The notes under the pieces were generated by a model that ran no database searches, had not been told where the DNA came from, and saw nothing but the letters and a program-made list of their open reading frames with translations. Shown here in pieces: positions 10,054 through 18,069 of a stretch of DNA of 64,000 nucleotides (positions within the stretch are counted from its first letter, which is position 1; every line of letters starts with the position of its first letter). The translations under genes were made by a program, and so were the position numbers. Origin of the DNA: Planctomycetaceae bacterium. Its GTDB lineage: Bacteria > Planctomycetota > Planctomycetia > Pirellulales > UBA1268. The DNA lies in assembly GCA_902629495.1 (NCBI GenBank), contig CACORA010000004.1, positions 1 to 64,000 on the forward strand. The letters run 5' to 3'.

Positions 10054-11168
10054 TTGCCTGATGCTTGGTGTGCTTGATTTTCCTTGCAGTAGGATAATGC
10101 AAGTAATGCATACGCTGTGACAAGATTCGGATCACCTTCCATCCAGCGTGGGTTGTCATTGATCCAGGATCCATCCTTCAGTTGTCGTGCTATGATCGCA
10201 TCCGCTAATTCACGCTTCCATACATGGGGGATTCCCTTGTCATCAATAAAAGTGTCATTTCCAAGTGCATCAAGTGCTTTTGCCGCAGTATGGAAGAAGT
10301 AATAAAGACCCGCGGTGCCAAGCCCCGGATTTTCCTCAAAGGTATAGTTTTGACGAAGCCACGTTGTCGCAGCTTTTACCCGCGAATCTTCCTTTGACAG
10401 TCCGGCAAAAATCATACTCTTTAATCCGGCATAGGTCATTGAACCATAGCTACGAAGTCCACCGGATGCTGTCACCCCTGCCTTACTTTCACCCCCTGCA
10501 GCTGGCGTATAGTAAAAACCACCATCTGGATTTTTTGATGCGAATGGAAGGGTGTTGTTTGGTCCTTCAAGATTTTGGGTGCGAGATACAAAAATTAACG
10601 CCCTTTGAATAGCTGGATCATCTTCACCATTTCCGGAAGCTCGAAGAGCCTCTATGAGGAATGAGGTATTGGAGAGATCAGGACGGTTTTTTCGACCGTA
10701 CCCAGCTCCTCCATACGCTGGGTCAGATCGAGTATGCCCCTCACTGCCGTCCCATTGCAGCCCTCGTATGAATGCTTCAGCTGCTTGTATATCAGAATCG
10801 AACTGACCATCAGCGTTACACGTTACGAGAGCCATCATGGCAATCGCTGTCTCATAACTTGAAACAAGTGATTCTTGTGGATGAATACCACCGTCAGCCT
10901 GCTTGAAGGAGAGCAAATATTTTAATGCTTGTTGTATTTCTTTGGACTGAACAGTAGTTCCTGTTTTGATAAGACTTGTGATAACAAGCCCTGTGATTGC
11001 AGGTCCAACTTGAGCAGAGAAACTCCCATCCTCTGCCTGTCCAGTTTCGAGAAGATAGGCAGAGGCTTTCTTAGTAGCAGCTATCCGTACGTCCTCTTCA
11101 GCAGCTTGTGCTGATACGGGAAACACACAGCCACATATCAGGAACAGTGTTCCGATTCGCTGATTCAT
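10050..11168 (-). CDS. Exported squalene-oxidase/prenyltransferase-repeat protein
   Basis: About 372 residues. The start is set at the ATG at 11168, where MNQRIGTLFLICGCVFPVSAQA reads as a clean signal peptide and AGGTG lies six bases upstream. The mature protein has repeated helical hairpins with Q/DGGF or DGSW turns (QAEDGSFSA, KQADGGIHP, NPDGGFYY, LKDGSWIND), typical of the alpha/alpha toroid in squalene-hopene cyclases and prenyltransferase beta subunits. It lacks the DxDD catalytic motif of cyclases and is half their length, so a cyclase role is unlikely. Such exported toroids are common in planctomycetes and uncharacterised. It is probably monocistronic. Confidence 0.85.
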   Translation of the reverse strand: MNQRIGTLFLICGCVFPVSAQAAEEDVRIAATKKASAYLLETGQAEDGSFSAQVGPAITGLVITSLIKTGTTVQSKEIQQALKYLLSFKQADGGIHPQESLVSSYETAIAMMALVTCNADGQFDSDIQAAEAFIRGLQWDGSEGHTRSDPAYGGAGYGRKNRPDLSNTSFLIEALRASGNGEDDPAIQRALIFVSRTQNLEGPNNTLPFASKNPDGGFYYTPAAGGESKAGVTASGGLRSYGSMTYAGLKSMIFAGLSKEDSRVKAATTWLRQNYTFEENPGLGTAGLYYFFHTAAKALDALGNDTFIDDKGIPHVWKRELADAIIARQLKDGSWINDNPRWMEGDPNLVTAYALLALSYCKENQAHQASGN

Positions 11169-11274
11169 AATGCACCTGAGGAATGGGTGAAACTCAGAAT
11201 AAATCGCCACCTATTATCCGCTTGTTAGACAATAAAACGAACTAACAGTATACACGCACCAAAAGTTTGTGTAC

Positions 11275-11847
11275 TCAAACTGGCGCTGTCGGCAAGGCAC
11301 GTGGAAAAGCAGGTACTTTTTTTGGCGGAGGCTCTTGGTCCTGCTCGAGTCTCCATTGCTCCCGCTCATACTCGGAAGCATAAAATGTGAGCCATATGAA
11401 AGAGTTTTCACTATCGCAGGCACTACAGTCCCAATGAAAATAATTGTCTGGAATATCTACCTTTTTGACTTGAGCCGGAAGGATGTCACGACGGATGAGA
11501 CCATACAATTCGCGATCTGAGAGATGGTCTGTAAAATCTAGAACAATGCGCATTGAGTATAGTTGATCGATAATATGCCAAAGCCGTTCGTGAATCTGGT
11601 CATCATCAAGTGTGCATGCAGGTTGCAAAGCGAGTGTTGGTTCAAACCAGTGGGCAATGGGAACAAGTGGAGCTCGCTCCCAAGCCAGCATCGATTCGAG
11701 GAAACGATTTTCTGATTCAGTTGGGAGTCCGCGAAAGTCGATTTCAAAAATTGCTTCATCGAGGAAAGGCTCAATGGAATCTCGTAACTCAGCGTTACGG
11801 ATCAAACAATCAACTTCTTCTGGGCCTGGCAAATGTGTGTGAGACAT
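11275..11847 (-). CDS. Conserved-looking hypothetical protein, 190 residues
   Basis: I do not recognise this family. The protein is acidic, with no signal peptide or membrane helix. A helical N-terminal half is rich in Glu/Asp, and a WDCSAC motif (CxxC-like pair) near residue 141 is followed by an aromatic segment, LTFYASEYEREQW. It ends in a basic, proline-rich tail, PPPKKVPAFPRALP. Coding character is supported by an uninterrupted frame filling the space between two genes and by normal composition. It lies downstream of rpiB on the same strand but 153 bases away, with a hairpin between them. A metal-binding or redox role for the cysteines would be a guess. Confidence 0.7.
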   Translation of the reverse strand: MSHTHLPGPEEVDCLIRNAELRDSIEPFLDEAIFEIDFRGLPTESENRFLESMLAWERAPLVPIAHWFEPTLALQPACTLDDDQIHERLWHIIDQLYSMRIVLDFTDHLSDRELYGLIRRDILPAQVKKVDIPDNYFHWDCSACDSENSFIWLTFYASEYEREQWRLEQDQEPPPKKVPAFPRALPTAPV

Positions 11848-11941
11848 GCATCTGACGATACCCTCACTTCAGCGTCATTCAACAATCAAACACACACTTT
11901 TGAGGAGTTTTTTTGGACTTTGGCCGCTACGATCGTTACCA

Positions 11942-11964
11942 GCCGACGACTTGATGTCGTCGGC
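11942..11964. other. Perfect 9-bp hairpin between rpiB and the 190-residue gene
   Basis: GCCGACGAC, loop TTGAT, GTCGTCGGC. The stem is perfect and GC-rich and starts about 36 bases after the rpiB stop. No T-run follows on either strand, so it is not a canonical intrinsic terminator. It could still end or stabilise the rpiB transcript. Confidence 0.5.
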
Positions 11965-12000
11965 CGTGTCGGTGCTATTTGCCAAGTTTATATTGTCCGT

Positions 12001-12459
12001 CTATTTTTTAGCGTTTTCGTCGCATGGCTCTAAAGCCGTAATCTTAGCGACCCGTCTGGCGTGCCGTCCGCCCTCAAAAGAGGTATCCAGCCAGGTTCGG
12101 ATGATTTTTTCCTGTTCCTCAGAACCGATCATTTCAGCTGCAATACAAAGCACGTTGAGGTCGTTATGCCGTCGACTCATTTCAGCTGTTACCTCGTCAT
12201 TACAGGTAGCAGCACGGATACTTGGCAGTTTATTTGCCGCAATGGCCATCCCCACACCAGTACTACACAGAAGAATACCTCTGTCGGCAGATCCATCACT
12301 GACCTGATTGGCAACATCACCCGCAATATCGGGGTAGTCTACGGCATCTTCCGAATGACTGCCGCAGTCAACCACCTCATGGCCAAGACGCTCAAGACAA
12401 CCAATAATACGGCGTCTTGAGGTCACTCCACGATGGTCACTGCCTATCGCAATCCGCAT
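12001..12459 (-). CDS. rpiB: Ribose-5-phosphate isomerase B (RpiB/LacA/LacB family)
   Basis: A 152-residue enzyme interconverting ribose 5-phosphate and ribulose 5-phosphate. Family features are GSDHRGV at the N-terminus, the catalytic-cysteine segment GILLCSTGVGMAIAANK, RAATCNDEVTAEMSRRHNDLNVLC with the conserved His-Asn pair, and a C-terminal FEGGRHARRVAKI. A good ribosome binding site (AAGGAAG) lies seven bases before the ATG. It starts 26 bases after the stop of the YrdC-like/phosphatase fusion, so the two are likely co-transcribed. The same three functions (ywlC, ywlE, ywlF/rpiB) cluster in Bacillus. Confidence 0.95.
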   Translation of the reverse strand: MRIAIGSDHRGVTSRRRIIGCLERLGHEVVDCGSHSEDAVDYPDIAGDVANQVSDGSADRGILLCSTGVGMAIAANKLPSIRAATCNDEVTAEMSRRHNDLNVLCIAAEMIGSEEQEKIIRTWLDTSFEGGRHARRVAKITALEPCDENAKK

Positions 12460-12485
12460 GTATTCTTCCTTCTGGCTGAGTCAAA

Positions 12486-13631
12486 CTACTTCTCTGGAGG
12501 CTTCAGGGGTAGACCAAGTGTATCGATTCTTGATTTGATATGCGCCAATATTTGTTGAGCACATGTTCTATAAGTGTCCAAAGGACCACCAATTGGATCA
12601 ACAACATCAATTCGGTCGGGGGAAAGTAGCGCTATCCGATCCCGTGCCTCTGGGAATTGAGCAAGTATTGCTGATTTGTGGGATGCAGTCATGGTCCAAA
12701 TAATATCAGCTTTTTTCACAAGGTCTGAAGTAACTGGCTGACTGTGGTGATGCGATAAAGAACCTCCAAGTTCAGCAACGGCTTCTTGGGCTCGTGCACT
12801 TGCACTACTTCCTGCCCAGGCGGCAACACCGGCACTTTCGACAATAACCCCACGTGAAGGAATTTCATCGGCTTTGCAATCAAGTTGATCAGCGATGGTT
12901 TTTCGAAAAAGTGCCTCAGCCATAGGGCTACGACAGGTGTTGCCTGTACAGACAAATAAAACAACAAGTTTTGATTTTTGATGAATAACGTCTTCTTTAA
13001 TCATGCCTGAGCGAAGAATAGTGTAACTATGGTTGTCTACCTTAATTATGGTGAATGGATCATGATACTGTACATGTCCATCATTAATGACAAGATCAAG
13101 GGCTGTTTTGCTCCGTTCAATTAAGGCCTCAGCCGTTTCTGACAGTGGTTCGTCGAGAACATCTGGTTCTGCGAGAACAATGGGTCCTGCCAACATTCTC
13201 ATGCAACTGCTGAGTATCGGATGATTTGGGACTCGTAGCCGGAGTTGGCCATTCTTTGTAATAGCTTGTCGTGACGTGTTGTTAAGGCATTGGACAAGGC
13301 TACCAGGGTGGTTGTCATCAACAACCAACGCAACGGGACCAGGCCAACATCGTCGCGCTATTCTTATTCCGATTTGACTAAGACTTGGAGCCCAATCAAT
13401 AGCTTCCTCTACACTTTTTACACACAGTGAAAGAAGTGGTTCCTCTGTACGATGAGAAACAAGAGAAAGTAATCGTTGAATAGCCTTCGGCTGTCGTGCT
13501 GCAGCAGCAACGACATAATCAGATTCTGTTGGAAAACCGACGGTCTTTCCCTCAGCCAATGACTGAACTGCCTTATGCACCACATCACGGGTGTCGTCAG
13601 ACTCTTGGAGATCAATAATATGAGGATGCAT
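12486..13631 (-). CDS. YrdC/Sua5-like domain fused to a YwlE-type phosphatase
   Basis: A 381-residue, two-domain protein. Residues 1-215 align by pattern with YrdC/TsaC, which makes threonylcarbamoyl-AMP for tRNA t6A (GKTVGFPTES, WPGPVALVV, RLRVPNHPIL). The KxRP motif of E. coli YrdC (KQRP) reads SHRT here, and the STSAN segment reads AEPDV, so the usual activity is doubtful. Residues 222-375 are a low-molecular-weight phosphatase: P-loop VCTGNTCRSP (Cys228, Arg234) and general-acid segment DPIGG. Thr232 sits where Bacillus YwlE has Thr11, the residue favouring phosphoarginine over phosphotyrosine. Protein-arginine phosphatase activity is therefore inferred. It is followed by rpiB. Confidence 0.88.
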   Translation of the reverse strand: MHPHIIDLQESDDTRDVVHKAVQSLAEGKTVGFPTESDYVVAAAARQPKAIQRLLSLVSHRTEEPLLSLCVKSVEEAIDWAPSLSQIGIRIARRCWPGPVALVVDDNHPGSLVQCLNNTSRQAITKNGQLRLRVPNHPILSSCMRMLAGPIVLAEPDVLDEPLSETAEALIERSKTALDLVINDGHVQYHDPFTIIKVDNHSYTILRSGMIKEDVIHQKSKLVVLFVCTGNTCRSPMAEALFRKTIADQLDCKADEIPSRGVIVESAGVAAWAGSSASARAQEAVAELGGSLSHHHSQPVTSDLVKKADIIWTMTASHKSAILAQFPEARDRIALLSPDRIDVVDPIGGPLDTYRTCAQQILAHIKSRIDTLGLPLKPPEK

Positions 13632-13841
13632 AGGAAGAATAGGTATTTGACACGATTAGAGACTACGGCAAGCAGTCAAGAATTATAAGGTAGGCAATCA
13701 CGCAGAGTTGATCTCTGAGACAAGAAAATAGCGGTTCTGGGAAAGTAATTTTATGTTAGCAGTTTTCACCTTGTGGATCTCGGGTGAACTTCGCTATTTC
13801 TTCACCAAACCCGCTATTCATTTCCGTTGGATTGAGTCAAC

Positions 13842-16772
13842 TTGAGACACTTGTCTGCCCATATAAAGCTGCTCCACATAAAGTCCCTGCTTGTCGGTAT
13901 TGTGTATCTGTTTGGGATGAGTGCATGTGCAATGGCTCAGTTGCCTGCCTCTGATGCAAGTATTTCAGATCAAAATGCATTGGTTCCAGATGGAGCAGGT
14001 GATCGCATCGTTGAAGTAAGAATTGAAGGCAACGAGACCATGGATGCCTCAAAGCTTCCTAAGTTGGTGACTCGTGCGGGTCAAAGTTTTGATCCACAGT
14101 CGATTGAAGAAGATGTACGAACACTTCATCGCAGTCGAAAATTTGTAGATGTGCACCCCAAGTATGTACGTGTTCGCCAGGGTGTTGTGGTTATTTTCCA
14201 GGTCGTTGAGCGACCAATGATACGTCATGTACGTTTTGTTGGGAATGAATGGGTGTCTACTCGAACACTCAAAAAGAAAGGAGAAATAGACGTCGGAGAC
14301 TCGATGGATGCGTACGTTGTTGAGGAAGCTCGACGACGGGTGGAATCCTACTATCACGAGAAAGGGTATGATGCTGCACGTGTCAAAACGGTTGAAGGCA
14401 GTAAGCCCGGGGATAGAGGTGCTGTATTTCTCATTGATGAAGGCATGAGAAAAAAAGCTCTTTGGACAAGTTTTGTTGGGAATACGATTGCCAGTGATGC
14501 CCGCTTGCTTACACAGATAAAATCAAAACCAGGTTTCTTTTGGTTGCTTGGTGGTGATATTGATCGCGAAAAAATTGATGCCGATGTGGATACCCTTACG
14601 GCGTACTATCGCAGCCTTGGTTTTTTTCAAGCAAAAGTTGGTCGAGAGGTGCAGGTAGTTGGTGGTCCAGGGCGAGATTGGACAATCCTTACATTTGTCA
14701 TCAATGAGGGCCCACGCTATATCGTTCGAAATGTATCATTTATTGGTAATAGTAAATTCAAGGGTGAATTTCTTTCACGTGACCTAAAACTACAAAGTGG
14801 CGAGCCATTTAATCAGACTCAAATGGAGGGCGATCTCAGTCTTGTACGTGACATTTATGGTGGTCGTGGTTTTGTTTTTGCAGATATTCGTGCAGATCCC
14901 CGTTTTCTTGAGGAGCCTGGGCAGCTTGATTTGGTGTACAACATCAATGAAGGACAACGATATCGTGTCGGCCAGATCAATGTTCGGATTGGTGGAGAAC
15001 ATCCCCATACGAAGCACAGTACGATATTGAATCGGCTTTCCTTAAGGCCGGGTGATATTCTTGACATTCGTAAACTGCGTAATGATGAGCGTCGTCTCAA
15101 GTCGAGCGGACTGTTTCTGAATGAGCCTGCCAAAGGTGAAGGGCCAAGGATTGTCTTTAGTAAGCCTGAACAAACTCAGGAACAAATTGCATCCGACCCA
15201 GATAACGGTTTTCGCGGGCAGAGTCCTGATCCAGATACAGAGACAACCGTCTTGAATCTTGTTTTGGAGGGTAATCTCAGTGAGGCCCTTCCAGCGGAAC
15301 AAGAACCCAGCTCTGCCTTGCTCTCTTCACCTGAGCAACAGAAGGAAAGACCTGTTTCCTCTCAGGCGCCAGTCTGGCGTGGACAGAGTCCTCAGCCTTC
15401 ACCACAGCAGTGGAGTGGTGCTCCACTACCAGCACCTGGACCAACAGCCCCGAACTATGCATCCCCCATTCAGCCAGCCCCGAACTATTTTGCTCAATTG
15501 CCAGCTCCCGGTCAGGTGGAACCTCCGGGAGGCATGGCTCCGGCAGTAGGTTACGGTGGAGCATTACCACCGCCAGCGCCGGGATTTGTGCCTGGACAAG
15601 CGCCCGGTGTCCCCCCGAATTTCCCTCAGCCCGGGATCGCTCCGGGTTTTGGTCAACCCATTCAAGTTTTTCCTGGTAATGAGCCGTATGTCATTCTCGA
15701 TGTTGATGCACAGGAGACGCAAACAGGACGGCTCATGATTGGTGCTGGCGTGAACTCCAATGCGGGTTTGGTTGGCAATATTGTCATCGATGAGCAGAAC
15801 TTCGATCTCTTTCGACTTCCTACAAGTTGGGATGACATTCGGAACGGGACAGCTTTTCGCGGGGCTGGCCAGCGCTTTCGACTAGAAGCCGCACCAGGAA
15901 CACAATTACAGCGATATACCGCAACGTTCCAAGAACCGTATCTTTTTGATACACGGATTGGTCTTTCAACAAGTTTCAGTTACTTCACGCGTTACTTTTT
16001 TGATTGGGCAGAAGAACGACTTGGTGGCCGCGTAGGACTTGGCTATCAATTTGCTTTTGCTCCTGACCTGTCAGTCAATGTTGGCTTTCGCGGAGAAAAC
16101 GTTGATGTCTTTCAGCCCCGAGTACTCGTTCCAGATATCCAACGCATGTTGGGCATAAAATCCGTATACGGATTCAGTGCAGGAATTATTCACGACACCC
16201 GTGATAGCCCATTTCTTCCAACCCAAGGACACCTTCTAACATTTGAATTTGAACAGGTCATTGGTTCATTTCAGTATCCCCGGGGTGTGCTTGAGGGACG
16301 TCAATATTTTCTTGTCAACCAACGGCCAGATGGATCGGGACGGCATGTGCTCTCCATAGGTTCTGTACTTGGTATATCTGGTCCGGACACGCCGGCCTAC
16401 GATAACTTCTATGCAGGGGGATATAACACCCTCCGTGGTTTTGCATTCCGTGGTGCAAGTCCAACGCAGCAAAATCCAATTACGGGTGCAATCGCTACTG
16501 TTGGTGGTCCATTCCAATGGCTCAATACGATTGAGTACATGTTTCCGATTACGGCAGATGATTCTCTCCGCGGTGTCGTCTTTACTGATTTTGGTACCGT
16601 CGAATCTAACGTTTCGATCAACCAGATGCGGGTCGCACCAGGAGCGGGCTTGCGGATCACCGTTCCAGCGATGGGTCCAGCACCTATCGCACTCGACTTC
16701 GCTTTCCCTGTTGTATACGACCCACTTGATAGCAAGCAGTTGTTTAGCTTTTTTGTTGGCTTTGCGCGTTAG
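13842..16772 (+). CDS. bamA: BamA-type outer membrane assembly factor with proline-rich insert
   Basis: About 976 residues. The start is a TTG, as no ATG precedes the signal peptide (LLVGIVYLFGMSACAMA). POTRA-like repeats span about residues 45-440 (VRIEGNETMD, VRFVGNEWVSTR, VSFIGNSKF). The C-terminal Omp85 barrel spans about 630-976, with RGFAFRGASP for the lid-lock loop (canonical VRGF/Y), FTDFGTV, and a terminal aromatic strand FFVGFAR. Between them, residues about 480-610 are low-complexity Pro/Gln/Gly/Ala sequence with repeats such as APNY and PAPG, absent from typical BamA. BamA inserts beta-barrel proteins, so this supports a true outer membrane. A glycosyltransferase follows 24 bases downstream. 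Confidence 0.9.
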   Translation: MRHLSAHIKLLHIKSLLVGIVYLFGMSACAMAQLPASDASISDQNALVPDGAGDRIVEVRIEGNETMDASKLPKLVTRAGQSFDPQSIEEDVRTLHRSRKFVDVHPKYVRVRQGVVVIFQVVERPMIRHVRFVGNEWVSTRTLKKKGEIDVGDSMDAYVVEEARRRVESYYHEKGYDAARVKTVEGSKPGDRGAVFLIDEGMRKKALWTSFVGNTIASDARLLTQIKSKPGFFWLLGGDIDREKIDADVDTLTAYYRSLGFFQAKVGREVQVVGGPGRDWTILTFVINEGPRYIVRNVSFIGNSKFKGEFLSRDLKLQSGEPFNQTQMEGDLSLVRDIYGGRGFVFADIRADPRFLEEPGQLDLVYNINEGQRYRVGQINVRIGGEHPHTKHSTILNRLSLRPGDILDIRKLRNDERRLKSSGLFLNEPAKGEGPRIVFSKPEQTQEQIASDPDNGFRGQSPDPDTETTVLNLVLEGNLSEALPAEQEPSSALLSSPEQQKERPVSSQAPVWRGQSPQPSPQQWSGAPLPAPGPTAPNYASPIQPAPNYFAQLPAPGQVEPPGGMAPAVGYGGALPPPAPGFVPGQAPGVPPNFPQPGIAPGFGQPIQVFPGNEPYVILDVDAQETQTGRLMIGAGVNSNAGLVGNIVIDEQNFDLFRLPTSWDDIRNGTAFRGAGQRFRLEAAPGTQLQRYTATFQEPYLFDTRIGLSTSFSYFTRYFFDWAEERLGGRVGLGYQFAFAPDLSVNVGFRGENVDVFQPRVLVPDIQRMLGIKSVYGFSAGIIHDTRDSPFLPTQGHLLTFEFEQVIGSFQYPRGVLEGRQYFLVNQRPDGSGRHVLSIGSVLGISGPDTPAYDNFYAGGYNTLRGFAFRGASPTQQNPITGAIATVGGPFQWLNTIEYMFPITADDSLRGVVFTDFGTVESNVSINQMRVAPGAGLRITVPAMGPAPIALDFAFPVVYDPLDSKQLFSFFVGFAR

Positions 16773-16796
16773 GGCGGAAGGCAAAAGGTTATACGG

Positions 16797-17954
16797 ATGA
16801 AGTCTAAGCAACAAAATCTGAAAAAACGAATACTGGTTATCCGCAATCGATATATCGGTGATACCGTTCTTGCTATTCCTTTTCTTAGAAATCTAAGAAG
16901 GAAATACCCAGATGCAATCATTGATGTCCTTGTTGAGCATGGTGCTGGCCAAATTCTTGCAGATTGTCCGTACAAGAATGAACTGGTTGTATGGGAGCGC
17001 CCAAAACGCATTAATGATGTGGTTCCAAATTCATTTGCAAACATTGTATCGACAGCACGTTGGATTCGACGACGTCGATATGACCAAACTTTTATTTTGA
17101 AACGTTCACTTTCAACTGGTCTGTTGGCATGGTTAGCTGGAATCCCACATCGGATTGGTGCAGTACGGGATGGACGAGGAATGTTCCTGACTCGCAAAGT
17201 GCCTTTGCAAAAAGGAAGGCACGAAGTCGAACTGTCCTTTGACCTGCTTAGAGCTGAGGGCATCGCAGTTGACGATGGTCACAACGAGAATTGGGTGTCT
17301 GAATCATCCGGCCGAAAAGTCGACCAACTGCTGGCATCGATACCCCCACAAAAACCAAGAGTTTTTATATCCCCCAAGTCAAGTGACTCAGTGAGGAACT
17401 GGCGGATGCCTCATATGGTTGAGGTCCTTCGTTGGCTTATTGAGGATTTTGGATGTGAAGTGTTTCTATGTGGTTCGTTAGCCGACCTTGATGTGCATCA
17501 GCAACTCAAGCAGACCCTCGACCCGAACGTTGCATCGCATGTTCATGACTTCAGTCGACAGTGTTCGCTTGGTGAGGTGTCAGCACTCCTCTCACAAATG
17601 GATTGTTGTATTGGTGTGGACACAGGTTTGCCACACGTTGCAGCATCATTTGGCGTGCCCATCGTAAAGATATGTGGACAAACAGATCAGCGTCAGTGGA
17701 GGCCATGGAAGACACAATCAATTCTTGTACAACCGCCCAATCATTCGAATGCAGTTATTGATGTGACTGTTGATCAGGTCATAACAGCAATACAGCAGCT
17801 CTTTCACAAGGCCCATGTAGGGAAAAAAGCCAGTCGTCGCAGCATCAAAACACTTGACCTGAGAACTGGCATGTACCCCTATCAGGTGCTTGAGTCTCCA
17901 CAACAAGATCGCGTCAATGCATCCAAAGTGGCAGAAGAAGTACCTCTACCCTAA
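16797..17954 (+). CDS. Family-9 glycosyltransferase (heptosyltransferase-like)
   Basis: A 385-residue GT-B protein. The N-terminal pattern RILVIRNRYIGDTVLAIPFLRNLRRKYP is the signature of the ADP-heptose:LPS heptosyltransferase family (GT9). The C-terminal half has the GVDTGLPHVAASFGVPIVKICG segment, which contacts the nucleotide-sugar. The last ~60 residues are a basic, variable tail. AAGG lies before the ATG, and the 24-base gap suggests an operon with bamA. This fits assembly of lipopolysaccharide or another surface glycan in the outer membrane. The sugar donor is not certain, since GT9 members can use other substrates. Confidence 0.88.
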   Translation: MKSKQQNLKKRILVIRNRYIGDTVLAIPFLRNLRRKYPDAIIDVLVEHGAGQILADCPYKNELVVWERPKRINDVVPNSFANIVSTARWIRRRRYDQTFILKRSLSTGLLAWLAGIPHRIGAVRDGRGMFLTRKVPLQKGRHEVELSFDLLRAEGIAVDDGHNENWVSESSGRKVDQLLASIPPQKPRVFISPKSSDSVRNWRMPHMVEVLRWLIEDFGCEVFLCGSLADLDVHQQLKQTLDPNVASHVHDFSRQCSLGEVSALLSQMDCCIGVDTGLPHVAASFGVPIVKICGQTDQRQWRPWKTQSILVQPPNHSNAVIDVTVDQVITAIQQLFHKAHVGKKASRRSIKTLDLRTGMYPYQVLESPQQDRVNASKVAEEVPLP

Positions 17955-18032
17955 AAGTGTCTTTGCCCCTTTTACTTTAAGACCATCGAAGGGTTGTGCA
18001 AAGGAACACTCATGGATGTGGTGGTTCTTGAT

Positions 18033-18056
18033 GAGACAGCAGTGATATGTTGTCTC
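18033..18056. terminator. Possible shared hairpin between convergent genes
   Basis: GAGACAGCA, six-base loop, TGTTGTCTC: a 9-bp stem with one G-T wobble, lying between the glycosyltransferase stop and the BaiN-like stop. Neither side has a T-run, so intrinsic termination is uncertain. Confidence 0.3.
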
Positions 18057-18069
18057 CATGCATTCAATG

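Noticed and set aside
13647..13689. TTGACA box and TATAAG box upstream of bamA
   Set aside because: Spacing is about 31 bases, far outside the normal 16-18.
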